Source: an uncultured Myxococcaceae bacterium (GTDB lineage Bacteria; Myxococcota_A; Polyangia; Polyangiales; Ga0077539). From it: 35,755 nucleotides of DNA. The stretch covers positions 1 through 35,755 of the forward strand of contig CAMFHP010000091.1 of NCBI GenBank assembly GCA_945952225.1, in the 5' to 3' direction. Below are positions 8,202 through 20,314 of this stretch, in pieces. The stretch's first letter is position 1, and each line of letters starts with the position of its first letter. A program made the translations under genes and the position numbers. Under the pieces are notes generated by a model. That model had not been told where the DNA came from. It saw only the letters and a list, made by a program, of their open reading frames with translations, and ran no database searches.

Positions 8202-8248
8202 TTGACCCTGCGCGGTGAACGGACGTATCCATCCGCGCATCGGGATAC
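8202..8248 (+). promoter_or_regulatory. Promoter and overlapping inverted-repeat operator of the ArsR-metH operon
   Basis: TTGACC (8202-8207) is followed after 18 bp by TATCCA (8226-8231), a good sigma-70-like promoter with a start predicted near 8238. The inverted repeat GTATCC (8225-8230) / GGATAC (8243-8248), 12-bp spacer, covers the -10 box and start site, 4 bp before the ATG at 8253. This is where an ArsR-family repressor would bind to block its own promoter and metH. No cobalamin or SAH riboswitch is recognisable in this leader. Confidence 0.55.
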
Positions 8249-8252
8249 AACG

Positions 8253-9197
8253 ATGGATCTCGCCCGCTACGTCGACGCGCTCACCCTCCTCGCAGACGAG
8301 AACCGCCTGCGGCTGTGCGCGCTCCTGCGCGAGCGGGAGCTCACCGTGAGCGAGCTGGTGCGGGTCACGGGGCTTCCGCAGTCGCGCGTCTCGACGCACC
8401 TCGGGCGGCTCCGCGAGGCGGGGGTCGTGCGCGATCGACGCGCGGGCACGAGCGCGTGGTACGGGCTCTCCCTCGACGGGCTCCCGGCCACGGTGCGCGC
8501 GGTGCTCGACGAGGCCACGCAGTCGCGCGACCGCACGCTCGACGGCGACCGACGGAGGCTCCGCGCCCTCGACGACGCGAAGCGCGCCACGCTGCCCGAA
8601 GACCTCGCCGGCGAGATGGAGCGGCACTACTCGCCGGGCCGCACCTGGGAGTCGCTGGCCGTGGGCCTCGCGGCGCTCCTCGACCTGGGCGACGTGCTCG
8701 ACGTGGGCTCGGGTGATGGTGCCGTGGCGGCCCTCCTCGCGCCGGGATGCGCGTCGCTCACGTGCCTCGACGCCAACGCGCGCATGGTCGAAGCGGCCAC
8801 CGCGCGCCTCGCGAAGCACGACCACGTGCGCTGCGTCGAGGGCGACGCCGAGGCGATGGACTTCGCCGACCGCAGCTTCGACACGGCCGTGGTGTTCCAC
8901 ACGCTCACGTACGCGGCGCATCCGTCGCGCGTGCTGACGGAGTGTGTGCGGGTGCTTCGGCCCGGCGGGCGGCTCGTGGTGCTCTCGCTTGATGCGCACG
9001 ACGACGCGGCGCTCACGCAGTCGTACGGGGCGCGGCACGCGGGCTTCGCGCCCTCGCGGCTGCGCGCGCTGCTCACGAAGGCCGGGGCCACCGTCGCGTC
9101 GTGCGAGGTGGCATGCCGCGAGGCCCGGCGCAGTCAGTTTCAGGTGGTGCTCGCCACCGCCCTCAAGGGCCCCCGCGCCCGATCACGCAGGCAATGA
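8253..9197 (+). CDS. ArsR-family regulator fused to a SAM-dependent methyltransferase domain
   Basis: Residues 1-~75 form an ArsR winged helix-turn-helix ([32 protein letters not shown], recognition helix ~42-55). From ~125 on there is a class I methyltransferase fold: motif I DVGSGDG (150-156), acidic LDAN (172-175), GDAEAMDF (198-205) and post-motif [11 protein letters not shown] (235-245). The 314-residue gene ends 8 bp before metH, whose ribosome site overlaps its stop codon, so the two form an operon. ArsR-methyltransferase fusions beside methionine-cycle genes belong to the SahR-like group, thought to sense SAM or SAH; I infer that this protein represses the operon. Metal-binding cysteine motifs of ArsR/SmtB metal sensors are not evident. 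Confidence 0.88.
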   Translation: MDLARYVDALTLLADENRLRLCALLRERELTVSELVRVTGLPQSRVSTHLGRLREAGVVRDRRAGTSAWYGLSLDGLPATVRAVLDEATQSRDRTLDGDRRRLRALDDAKRATLPEDLAGEMERHYSPGRTWESLAVGLAALLDLGDVLDVGSGDGAVAALLAPGCASLTCLDANARMVEAATARLAKHDHVRCVEGDAEAMDFADRSFDTAVVFHTLTYAAHPSRVLTECVRVLRPGGRLVVLSLDAHDDAALTQSYGARHAGFAPSRLRALLTKAGATVASCEVACREARRSQFQVVLATALKGPRARSRRQ

Positions 9198-9205
9198 GGT
9201 ACGCC

Positions 9206-13015
<3,810 letters not shown>

Positions 13016-13016
13016 T

Positions 13017-14306
13017 TCACGCCGCGAGCGCGCTGCGACGGCCCCGCGTGAGCCGACGGAGCGCCTCGCGTCGCGTGTGCTTCCAGAGCGCGCGCTGGCG
13101 CATCACGGAGACGAATCCGTGGTCGGCGAGGGTGCGCGCGTCGAGGGCGTCGTACAGCGGCGCCTCGTCGGGCGTGCGCATCACCGAGGGCATCGTGCGC
13201 AGGGCCTCGTCGAGGGCGTCGCGCACCGTGTCTCCACCGCGCGCGAGGCACCAGTCGATGACAGACCACGCGAGCTCGGCGTGGCGCGTCTCGTCGTCGG
13301 CGATGCGCGAGAGCGTCGCTCGAACGTCGGCGTCGGTGGCCGTGCGCGAGCCTTCGCGGGCCATGCGCGCGGCCGTTCCTTCGCCGAGGCAGCCTTCGAG
13401 GAGCGCGTCGACGGCGAGGCCCGCGAGGTCGCGCGCGGCGATCGGTGCGAGCGCCCCTGCGAGCGCGTCGAACGAGACCGGCGAGCCGCCGTAGCGCGCG
13501 GCCATCGCGGCGCAGCGTTGCGCGTGGTCGACCTCGTCGGACGCTGCCGCGTGGGTCTGTGCGAGGAGCGCGGGGGGCGCACCCACGGCCATGAGCTGCA
13601 ACGCGAGGCGCGCGAACGCGGCGATGGAGGCATGCTCGTAACGCGCGTTCGACGACCACAGCGCGGCCACCGAGGCGTCGCGTGCGTGCGGCGTGACGTC
13701 GCCGCTCCACGCGCGGTCGTCGGTGAGCGCTGCGGTCACGAGACGGTCACCCTCGACGAGGGGGCGGCCCGACACGGCCACGGAGCAATCGAAGATGCAG
13801 CCGTAGGGCGCGAAGGTGTCGCCGCCCTCGTTGAGCCGCAGGATGTACTTGAAGCCCAGCGTGGCCGAGTGCTCCGTGTGCCATGCGCGCGGCGTCGACG
13901 AGAGCGGGATCGTCGCGCGGTACGCCGCGGAGATGAAGCCCGTCGAGAGAAAGGGCGCGATGTGAACGCCGAGGGTTCCGTCGTGCTCGTCGTTGCCGCT
14001 GCGCCACGCGAGGCCCAGCTCCGCGCCGAAGGGCGCGAGGTTCGCCGACGCGCCGACGCCCACGCGCCATGACCCGTCGAGGTAGAACTGGAACTGCAGA
14101 AACCCGCTCACGCCGAGGGCCACGTGGCGGTCGGGATACGAGGTGTAGTTCGCCTCGGCGCCGAGGCCCGTGCCCTGCGAGCCGAAGGTCACCAGCGCGC
14201 CGCCCGTGAGGTACTCCGCGCTGTCACGGGTGTCCTGGGCGAAGGCCGTGGCGGGGAGCGAGGCGGCGGTGAGTCCGGCGACGAGCACGAGCGCGCGAGG
14301 GTTCAT
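13017..14306 (-). CDS. Exported barrel-like domain fused to a rubrerythrin-type ferritin-like domain
   Basis: The 429-residue protein starts with a signal peptide (cut near AFA-QD, 23-24). Residues ~26-174 form alternating beta strands rich in G and aromatics and match two neighbouring single-domain paralogues (14468-15667). Where those end, just after YGCIFDC (168-174), this one continues with SGRPLVEGDR and a four-helix ferritin-like domain. All six expected di-iron ligands are present: E224 (RYEHAS), E258 and H261 (EVDH), E304 (LLEGC), E339 and H342 (ETRH). I infer an envelope protein in which a small outer-membrane-type barrel carries a di-iron oxidase or peroxidase domain. The ATG at 14306 is preferred to 14315 because motif spacing then matches both paralogues. 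It converges on metH with only a 1-bp gap. Substrate is unknown. Confidence 0.78.
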   Translation of the reverse strand: MNPRALVLVAGLTAASLPATAFAQDTRDSAEYLTGGALVTFGSQGTGLGAEANYTSYPDRHVALGVSGFLQFQFYLDGSWRVGVGASANLAPFGAELGLAWRSGNDEHDGTLGVHIAPFLSTGFISAAYRATIPLSSTPRAWHTEHSATLGFKYILRLNEGGDTFAPYGCIFDCSVAVSGRPLVEGDRLVTAALTDDRAWSGDVTPHARDASVAALWSSNARYEHASIAAFARLALQLMAVGAPPALLAQTHAAASDEVDHAQRCAAMAARYGGSPVSFDALAGALAPIAARDLAGLAVDALLEGCLGEGTAARMAREGSRTATDADVRATLSRIADDETRHAELAWSVIDWCLARGGDTVRDALDEALRTMPSVMRTPDEAPLYDALDARTLADHGFVSVMRQRALWKHTRREALRRLTRGRRSALAA

Positions 14307-14338
14307 GTGCGCCATGAGAGCAACGGCGATGCCTCGGT

Positions 14339-14363
14339 GAAAGGGCTTTCTGCACGGGCGTTC
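14339..14363 (-). promoter_or_regulatory. Shared upstream motif, copy 1
   Basis: The minus strand reads GAAC from 14363 and TTTC ending at 14339, with CAGAAAG between. It lies exactly 33-57 bases upstream of the ATG at 14306, the same offset as in the two paralogues, and may be an ECF-type promoter or regulator site. Confidence 0.45.
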
Positions 14364-14467
14364 ACGCGATCGTGCCCGCACGGCACGCGCGCCCGCGGCC
14401 CATCTGTGAGCGCCGCGCACACGGGGATGATCCGCGCGCGGAACGGAACGCGCCGAGGGGGAAACGC

Positions 14468-15010
14468 CTACGAGGAGCCCAGCGGACGCAGACACCCCGC
14501 GAGGCATTCGAAGCGGCGATCGAAGCGTGTCGTGCTGAGCGGAATGGGCACGTTGGCGCCGAAGGTGAACGAGCTGTCCGTGCCCCACCGTGTGCGCGCG
14601 TTCGAGAGCGGAATCGTCAGGCGCCAGGCGAGCGAGAGGTAGTCCACCGAGACGAAGGGCGCGAGGTGCAGACCGAACGTTCCGACGTGGTCCGCGTCGC
14701 CCGAGCGGTACGCGAGGCCGAGCTCACCTCCGACGAGCGAGAGCGTTCCCTGCGCGCCGGCCGCCACGCGAATGCCCCCTTCGGCGTACCACTGCACCTG
14801 TGCGAACGCGCTGACGCTCTTCCACTCCTGCGCGTCGGGGTAGTGGCGAACGCTCGTCGCGACGCCGAGGCCGCCGCCGCCCGTGCCGACGCTCATCAGC
14901 ACACCGACGAAGAGCTCGTCGGCCGACGCCGAGCCCTGTGCCGCCGCGTCGCGCGGGAGCACCGTGGCGAGCACTCCGACGGCGATGCATACGAACGACA
15001 CGACGCGCAT
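14468..15010 (-). CDS. Small exported barrel-like protein, paralogue 2 of 3
   Basis: The 180-residue protein has a signal peptide ending near RDAAAQG and then alternating beta strands with the family signature: GTGGGGLGVATSVRHYPD, GGELGLAYRSGDADHVGTFG, LHLAPFVSVDYLSLAWRLTIPLS, ending FECLAGCLRPLGSS. The same signature occurs in its neighbours (…GTLGLHLAPFLSVGF… and …GTLGVHIAPFLSTGF…). Size and pattern suggest a small outer-membrane beta-barrel. The ATG at 15010 is preferred; an in-frame GTG 18 nt upstream exists, but the stretch GTGTCGCGCAC around it is also conserved upstream of the next paralogue and looks like leader sequence. Substrate and function are unknown. Confidence 0.72.
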   Translation of the reverse strand: MRVVSFVCIAVGVLATVLPRDAAAQGSASADELFVGVLMSVGTGGGGLGVATSVRHYPDAQEWKSVSAFAQVQWYAEGGIRVAAGAQGTLSLVGGELGLAYRSGDADHVGTFGLHLAPFVSVDYLSLAWRLTIPLSNARTRWGTDSSFTFGANVPIPLSTTRFDRRFECLAGCLRPLGSS

Positions 15011-15042
15011 CGGGCGAGTGTCGCGCACCGGGGCGGACTCAC

Positions 15043-15067
15043 GAAAGTGACTTCTGCGACGGTGTTC
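15043..15067 (-). promoter_or_regulatory. Shared upstream motif, copy 2
   Basis: Minus-strand GAACACCG at 15067 and CACTTTC ending at 15043, with GCAGAAGT between, 33-57 bases upstream of the ATG at 15010. It aligns column by column, without gaps, with copies 1 and 3. Confidence 0.45.
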
Positions 15068-15109
15068 TGCGCATCGAAGCGTGCAGCGTCGCGCACACCC
15101 GCAGGACGA

Positions 15110-15667
15110 TCAGATCGGCGCGTCGGGGCGGTCGACGGGCGGGCGCAGGCAGCCCGTGATGCACCCGTAGGCGTGCCCGCTGCCGCGCGCGCCGAGCGGC
15201 GTGACGAGGTTGAACCCCGCGGTGAACGCGTGCTCGGTCTCCCACCGTTCGCGCGCGCGGGTGAGGGGAACCGTGACGCGCCACGCGAAGGAGACGAAGC
15301 CCACCGAGAGGAACGGAGCCAGGTGCAATCCCAGCGTTCCGGCGTGGCCCGTGGCGCCCGTGCGGTACGCGAGGCCCAGCTCGCCGCCCACGACGGAGCG
15401 GTTCGCCTGCACGCCCGCCGCGAAACGGAAGCTCCCATCGAAGTACGCCTGCACCTGGAGGAACGCGCCCACGCCCTGCTCGTCGGGCTCGTGGGCGAAG
15501 GAGACGAAGCTCCCGCCGACGCCGACGCCGTAGCCCTGCGTTCCGAGGCTCACGAGCGCGCCGCCGAGCACGTAGTCCGCCGAGGGTTCGGACTGCGCCG
15601 ACGCTTCGCGCGCGAGCACGGAGGTGAGCAGAGCGACGGCCACAGAGACGCCCGGTGCGACGCGCAT
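15110..15667 (-). CDS. Small exported barrel-like protein, paralogue 3 of 3
   Basis: The 185-residue protein has a signal peptide ending near REASAQS, then beta strands with the shared signature GTQGYGVGVGGSFVSFAHE, GGELGLAYRTGATGHAGTLG and LHLAPFLSVGFVSFAWRVT, and ends in YGCITGCLRPPVDRPDAPI. The C-terminal cysteine pair (YGC...GC) is common to the family and lies where the fused member continues into its ferritin-like domain. The ATG at 15667 is selected for the same reason as its neighbour. It is the outermost gene of a three-gene minus-strand tandem family; each member has its own upstream motif, so they may be transcribed separately. Probably an outer-membrane protein. Confidence 0.72.
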   Translation of the reverse strand: MRVAPGVSVAVALLTSVLAREASAQSEPSADYVLGGALVSLGTQGYGVGVGGSFVSFAHEPDEQGVGAFLQVQAYFDGSFRFAAGVQANRSVVGGELGLAYRTGATGHAGTLGLHLAPFLSVGFVSFAWRVTVPLTRARERWETEHAFTAGFNLVTPLGARGSGHAYGCITGCLRPPVDRPDAPI

Positions 15668-15699
15668 CGCACGAGTGTCGCGCACCCGCGGGTCGCACG

Positions 15700-15724
15700 G
15701 AACGGTCTTTCCACACGATGTTTC
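15700..15724 (-). promoter_or_regulatory. Shared upstream motif, copy 3
   Basis: Minus-strand GAAACATCG at 15724 and CCGTTC ending near 15700, with GGAAAGAC between, 33-57 bases upstream of the ATG at 15667. This is the most diverged copy but keeps the AAAG core and flanking TTC at the same positions. Confidence 0.4.
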
Positions 15725-15804
15725 CCGCGAACGGCCCCGCGCTCACACACACCGCGCACACGCGCGGGAACCGCCGCGCGCGATGATCCGTCCGAGTGCC
15801 TTCC

Positions 15805-17106
15805 ATGCGACGTCCGATCCTCTTCGCGCTGTGCCTCCTCGCGCTCACCGGCCACGTCACCGCGCAGCCCGCGCCCGACCGCGACGGCGACGACGACCCG
15901 ATGGACCCGGGCACCGGAACGCGCCCCGCGCACGCCCGTTTCGAACGTGTGGGACGGTCCCGCGATGCGCTCCGTCGTGTGTGCGACCTCACCGTGCACC
16001 GCGACGCGCTCTACGCCGCGATGGCCAACGCGCCCCTCGGCTCCGACGGCGCGCGGATCATCCGCTACGCGCCGGGCCCCACGCCCTTCACCACGGCCTT
16101 CGACTGGAACCGCCCCGGCGAGCCCACCCGCGGCGGTGCTGGAGGACAGGGCTTTCTGCGCGTGCACGCCCTCGACGGACGCCTCGTCGTGCCCGACGCC
16201 GATCCTCCCTACGGCGGCTTCGGAACGGTGGACGCGGGCACCGAGGGCTACGTGTTCCTCTCGTCGACGGAGGGCGTCTTCGCGGCGCCGCGCATGCCCC
16301 GTCATCGCGTTCCGCGCGTGCCCGATCTGGTCCGCGATGGGCCCGGTGCTGCGGTGCTTCCGCGCGCCTACCACGTGCTCGATGCGATCACCTGGCGCGG
16401 CCTCTTGATCGCCTCGACGGGCTCGGTGCCACCCGGTGAACGCGCGTGGTACGCGAGCTCGCCCGGCGCGCTCCACGTCGCGAACGAGACGCGCACGCGA
16501 TGGACCTGGGCCCTCGGATGGCCCGCCCCGGCGCCGACGAACAACGTCTGGCGGCTCACGTACATGGTGCGGTTCCGCGGGCGTCTCTACGCGGGAATTC
16601 AAGACTATTTCGGCCGCGAGACCCGCGACTACGTCGTGCTCGATGCGCCCCCCGAGGTGCGCGCCGTGCGAGCGCAGGACCTCCGCGCGGTGACCGTCAC
16701 CGACCGCGGCGGCGCGGCGACGATCCGCTGGTACGCCGACGGCACCTCGCTCTGGTGGATCACCCTCGAACGCGACGGACGCACGCACCTCCGCGTGACC
16801 GACGACGGCGACCGCTGGCGCGAACTCACACTCCCCGACGACGTGGGCGGCGTGACCGATCTCGTGCGATGGCGCGACGGCCTCGTGGTGCTCTCGTCGC
16901 AGGGACTCTGGCGCCTCGATGGAAGCACCTTCACGCGCATCGCCGACGCGCCCACGGAGACCGTCTGGTCGCACAACCGCAGGACCTCCGTGAGCCATCT
17001 GCGCCTCGACGATCTGTTCTGCGCCGCGCCGCTCGCGGTGTACCGCAACGCGCTCTACACGGGCTCGCAGCGCGACGGATCGCTCTGGCGCCTCGTCGAC
17101 GAGTGA
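15805..17106 (+). CDS. Exported beta-propeller-like protein of unknown function
   Basis: The 433-residue protein has a signal peptide (MRRPILFALCLLALTGHVTA, cut before QP) and a short D/P-rich linker (DRDGDDDPMDPG). The rest is a series of beta-rich blades with W and G near block ends: LYAAMANAPLGSDGARIIRY, GFLRVHALDGRLVVPDAD, LWWITLERDGRTHLRV, LVRWRDGLVVLSSQGLWRL and a closing LYTGSQRDGSLWRL. This suggests a periplasmic or surface propeller, but no enzyme family is recognised. The ATG at 15805 is preferred to the GTG at 15796 because it gives a classical signal peptide. It diverges from the barrel family and converges on the Cys-rich lipoprotein gene 10 bp downstream. Confidence 0.7.
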   Translation: MRRPILFALCLLALTGHVTAQPAPDRDGDDDPMDPGTGTRPAHARFERVGRSRDALRRVCDLTVHRDALYAAMANAPLGSDGARIIRYAPGPTPFTTAFDWNRPGEPTRGGAGGQGFLRVHALDGRLVVPDADPPYGGFGTVDAGTEGYVFLSSTEGVFAAPRMPRHRVPRVPDLVRDGPGAAVLPRAYHVLDAITWRGLLIASTGSVPPGERAWYASSPGALHVANETRTRWTWALGWPAPAPTNNVWRLTYMVRFRGRLYAGIQDYFGRETRDYVVLDAPPEVRAVRAQDLRAVTVTDRGGAATIRWYADGTSLWWITLERDGRTHLRVTDDGDRWRELTLPDDVGGVTDLVRWRDGLVVLSSQGLWRLDGSTFTRIADAPTETVWSHNRRTSVSHLRLDDLFCAAPLAVYRNALYTGSQRDGSLWRLVDE

Positions 17107-17116
17107 CCCGCGTCGA

Positions 17117-17842
17117 TCAGCGGTCGGCGGTCGCGTCGGTGGCACTCACGTCCGAGGCGCTCGCGTCGCCGACGCCGCCATCACCGCCCGCGCCGGGCAC
17201 ACACACGCGCGTCACACCGCCGTCGCCGCAGTCGCAGCGGTCGCCCTCGGCGCAGTCGTCGTCCCACACGCAGGCCGTGCCCGTGGGAACGGAGGGACGT
17301 GCCGCACGCACGCACGCGCCCACCCCCGCGTCGGCCTCGCAGCGCAGCCTCCCGGGTGCACCCTCGATCTGCGGCGCGCAATCGAGGTCCGTGGCGCAGC
17401 GGTCGCCGACGCGCCGTCCCGTGCCCGCGCAGAGCAGGTTGAGGTCGAAGTAGCCGAAGCCGCGACGCGCGAGCGCTGCGAGGTTCACGGCGTTGCAGGC
17501 CACACGACGCGCATCGCACGCGCCCGTCGGACACGCGAAGCGCTCGACCTCACAGATGTTGCGCGCGAAGGCCGCCGCGCAGTTCTCCGGGGTGCAGCAG
17601 TCGTAGGGCGACGAGGCCTGTCGCGTGGCAACGCCCGCCGCACACGTGAGCCCGCCGAAGCAGTCGACGTGGAGCCGCGGATCGCACACGACGGCGCCGT
17701 CGGCGCCAGTGTCGTTCCCGGTGTCGCCGGCGTCTGCGGCGTCGTTCACGGCAGCATCGCCGGGGGACGTGGGCGCGGGATCGGTCTGACAGCCGACCGA
17801 CGAGAGAAGGGCGAGCGCGAGCAGCACGCAGTGGAATCGCAT
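17117..17842 (-). CDS. Cys-rich lipoprotein
   Basis: The 241-residue protein has a lipoprotein signal (MRFHCVLLALALLSSVGC, lipidated C18), then a D/A/G-rich linker (~22-52), and a domain with about 20 cysteines in patterns such as CDPRLHVDC, DCCTPENC, CPTGACDARRVAC and DRCDCGDGG. Such Cys-rich exported proteins are common in large-genome myxobacteria, where disulfides stabilise small surface domains; the function is unknown. The start at 17842 is supported by GAGGTG about 6 nt upstream. The end is again D/A/S-rich. It lies 167 bp downstream of the ECF sigma factor gene on the same strand. Confidence 0.75.
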   Translation of the reverse strand: MRFHCVLLALALLSSVGCQTDPAPTSPGDAAVNDAADAGDTGNDTGADGAVVCDPRLHVDCFGGLTCAAGVATRQASSPYDCCTPENCAAAFARNICEVERFACPTGACDARRVACNAVNLAALARRGFGYFDLNLLCAGTGRRVGDRCATDLDCAPQIEGAPGRLRCEADAGVGACVRAARPSVPTGTACVWDDDCAEGDRCDCGDGGVTRVCVPGAGGDGGVGDASASDVSATDATADR

Positions 17843-18008
17843 CGGGGCACCTCGGGCGAGGGGAGTGACGGCCAGAACGCACCCGCCATGCGCCGCGTGT
17901 GCCGCGCGAAGAAGTGTCGCGGAACCGATGGATGCGCCTCGACGAACGTCCGCAGCGCACGCCGCGGATGTCGCGTCGGTGGAGGGCCGTGGCGCAGAGT
18001 GCCCACAC

Positions 18009-18539
18009 TCAGGGCGTATCCATGCAGACCCGCAGCGCACGTCGCGCCCGGTGGAGCAGCACCGCGACGTGGTTCGGCGTGATGCCCAGGGCCCGCGCCA
18101 CGTCGTCACCCGGAAGCTCCTCGAGCATGCGCAGCGTGACCACGGCCTTCTGGGTCTCGCAGAGCCCCGCGACGCACGCGCGCAGCCGCGTGTGCGCCTC
18201 GGCGTGCGCCATCGCCTCGTCGGCCGTCGGTGCGTCGTCGTGGGCCTCGTGGTCGTCGAGCGCCACGTGCGGACGCGCCACGAAGTGCCTGCGCCGACGG
18301 TTGCGCGCGAGGTTCCGCACGCGCGTCACCACGAGCGCGAAGAGGGCCTCGTCGGTGTCGGGGGCCTCGCCGCGTCGGGCCATCGTGAAGAGGGCGCAGA
18401 AGCCTTCCTGCACGCAGTCCACGGCGTCTTCGGGCGAGAGCCCTTCGGCGCGTGCGGCGGCCGCGAGGGCGCTGCGGCGCGTGCGGGCGAGGGTGGAGAC
18501 CCGGTCGAGCAGATCGTCGGAGGCGTCGGCGGTGCACAT
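18009..18539 (-). CDS. ECF-type RNA polymerase sigma factor
   Basis: The 176-residue protein has the two-domain sigma-70 layout of the extracytoplasmic function group. Region 2 includes EDAVDCVQEGFCALF and VVTRVRNLARNRRRR, an acidic linker follows (DDHEAHDDAPTADEAMAHAE), and region 4 shows QKAVVTLRMLEELPGDDVAR with the DNA-binding helix ALGITPNHVAVLLHRARRALR. It directs RNA polymerase to a specific set of promoters. No anti-sigma factor with a transmembrane helix is adjacent; the neighbours are a Cys-rich lipoprotein and a divergent thioredoxin. The ATG at 18539 is assumed; an in-frame ATG at 18602 would add 21 residues without added homology. What controls it cannot be told from sequence. 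Confidence 0.85.
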   Translation of the reverse strand: MCTADASDDLLDRVSTLARTRRSALAAAARAEGLSPEDAVDCVQEGFCALFTMARRGEAPDTDEALFALVVTRVRNLARNRRRRHFVARPHVALDDHEAHDDAPTADEAMAHAEAHTRLRACVAGLCETQKAVVTLRMLEELPGDDVARALGITPNHVAVLLHRARRALRVCMDTP

Positions 18540-18653
18540 CGTCGTCGTCGGGGTGAAGGTGCCGACCGGCGACGAGATTACAACCGACGTGCGCGCTGTC
18601 ATCGCGGGCGGTCTCGCGACCCTTTCCACGCAGAAGGGAGCTCGTTCAAGCCC

Positions 18654-18980
18654 ATGACCACCGCCCATCTCCAGTCTGTCGACGAAGCGCGTTTCGAATC
18701 CGAGGTGCTGCGCTCGCCGGTGCCCGTGCTCGTCGATTTCACCGCGCCCTGGTGCGCCCCGTGCCGCGCGCTCGAACCCGTGCTCGCGCGCCTCGCCACG
18801 GAACGCGCGGGGCGCCTCAAGGTGTGCACCGTCGACGGATCCCTCGCGCCCGACCTCGCCGCGCGTTTCGGCATCCGCGGCTATCCCACCGTGATCGCCT
18901 TCGCCGACGGACGCGAGCGCGCCCGCAGCCTCGGGCTCACCACCCGCGAGCGCCTGCTGCGCCTCGTCGACGCGGAGTAA
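18654..18980 (+). CDS. Thioredoxin
   Basis: The 108-residue protein is a single thioredoxin domain with active site WCAPC (C34, C37), the buried acidic residue in LVDFTAPW, and cis-proline P78 in IRGYPTVIAF. The WCAPC site differs from the classical WCGPC by Ala for Gly, which usually still supports disulfide reduction. No signal peptide is present, so it acts in the cytoplasm. The start ATG follows AAGGGAG, but with a long 13-nt spacer. It is divergent from the sigma factor gene and is 92 bp upstream of the GH26 gene. It could serve as a reductant for any of many partners; no link to the VKOR protein is shown by context. Confidence 0.9.
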   Translation: MTTAHLQSVDEARFESEVLRSPVPVLVDFTAPWCAPCRALEPVLARLATERAGRLKVCTVDGSLAPDLAARFGIRGYPTVIAFADGRERARSLGLTTRERLLRLVDAE

Positions 18981-19072
18981 CGGCGCGCCCGACGACCCGA
19001 CGTGGTCGCCTGCGTCGCGCCACGCATCGACGGCTTTACGGCCGCGTGCAGACAGTGCGAGGGTCGTCGTCC

Positions 19073-20293
19073 GTGCGTGCTCCACCACGGCCTCGTCTCG
19101 CGTCCGCGCGTCTCTCGCTCGACACGCCACTGCGCCTCGTCGCCGTTCTCCTCGCGGCACTCGAAGGATGCGGACAGGGCACGCTCGGTGATCTCGCCGA
19201 CGCCACCGTGTCCGACGACGCATCGCACACGACACCCGATGTGCCCGACGTCATGGTGCCCGACAGCGCCACGACCGATGCGTCACTCGATGCACCCGCC
19301 GAAGCCTCGCTCGACGCGCCCGCGGAGGCATCCCTCGACGCGCCCGCGGAGGCATCGCGCGACGCGCCTGCGGACGTGACCACGCCGCGCGCGCGTGTGC
19401 TTGCATACCTGCGCTCCCTCGAAGGGCGCCGCACGCTGTCGGGCATTCACAATCGGCACAACAACGCGCCGAGCCAGTACACCGCGATGATCCACGACGT
19501 GACCGGGCGCTACCCCGCGCTGTGGAGCGGCGACTTTCTCTTCGACGACTACGACCCCGATCACAACGTGAGCAACCGCGCGGGGATGATCCGTCAGGCG
19601 CAACTGGAGTGGAGCCACGGGGCCGTGGTGAACCTGATGTTCCACGCGTGTCCGCCGACGAACGCCGAGCCCTGCGACTGGGATCACGACCTCGCGCGGC
19701 ACCTCAGCGACGCCGAGTGGAGCGACCTCATCACCGAAGGCGGAACGCTCAACCGCGCGTGGCTCGCGCGCCTCGACACGATCGTTCCGTACCTCCGACA
19801 GCTTCGCGACGCGGGGGTGGCGCCGCTGTTCCGACCGATCCACGAGATGAACCAGGGCTTCTTCTGGTGGGGCGGACGACCGGGTCCGCAGGGCACGCGG
19901 CGGCTCTACCAGATCACGCACGACCACCTCGTGCGCCACCACGGCCTCGACCACATGATCTGGGTCTGGGACGTCCAGGACCTGAGCTGGAACTTCTCGG
20001 ACTACGACCCCGGCACCGACCACGCCGACATCGTGGCGCTCGACGTGTACGGCGACGGATTCCGCCGCGAGAAATACGACGCGATCGCCGCCGTCGCGAA
20101 CGGGCGCCTCATGGCCATCGGCGAGTGTCAGGTGCTCCCCACCGCCGCGGAGCTCGACGCGCAGCCGCGCTGGTCATTCTTCATGAGCTGGTCCGAGCTC
20201 ACGTTCGAGGCGCGGTACAACACCGGCGACGCGATCCGCGCGCTCTACGCATCGCCGCGCGTGGTGACGCTCGATCAGACGCCGGGCTGGTAG
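19073..20293 (+). CDS. GH26-family lipoprotein, probable beta-mannanase
   Basis: The 406-residue protein begins with a basic n-region and hydrophobic core before EGC (C33), a probable lipoprotein signal. A linker of four near-identical SLDAPAEA units (~70-100) follows. The catalytic part (~105-406) matches glycoside hydrolase family 26: FRPIHEMNQGFFWWGG with predicted acid/base E258, WVWDVQDLSW (297-306), and MAIGECQ with predicted nucleophile E351. GH26 enzymes mostly hydrolyse beta-1,4-mannans, so a surface-bound mannan-degrading enzyme is inferred; xylanase or lichenase activity in the family is not excluded. No ATG exists before the signal, so GTG at 19073 with GAGGG 9 nt upstream is chosen. 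It converges with the AraC gene. Confidence 0.85.
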   Translation: MRAPPRPRLASARLSLDTPLRLVAVLLAALEGCGQGTLGDLADATVSDDASHTTPDVPDVMVPDSATTDASLDAPAEASLDAPAEASLDAPAEASRDAPADVTTPRARVLAYLRSLEGRRTLSGIHNRHNNAPSQYTAMIHDVTGRYPALWSGDFLFDDYDPDHNVSNRAGMIRQAQLEWSHGAVVNLMFHACPPTNAEPCDWDHDLARHLSDAEWSDLITEGGTLNRAWLARLDTIVPYLRQLRDAGVAPLFRPIHEMNQGFFWWGGRPGPQGTRRLYQITHDHLVRHHGLDHMIWVWDVQDLSWNFSDYDPGTDHADIVALDVYGDGFRREKYDAIAAVANGRLMAIGECQVLPTAAELDAQPRWSFFMSWSELTFEARYNTGDAIRALYASPRVVTLDQTPGW

Positions 20294-20314
20294 CGCGTCG
20301 GTCCGTCGCGGCCT

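Noticed and set aside
8150-8252. SAH, SAM or cobalamin riboswitch before the ArsR/metH operon
   Set aside because: No conserved core of these riboswitches is visible in this ~100-bp leader, and a DNA operator explains it better.
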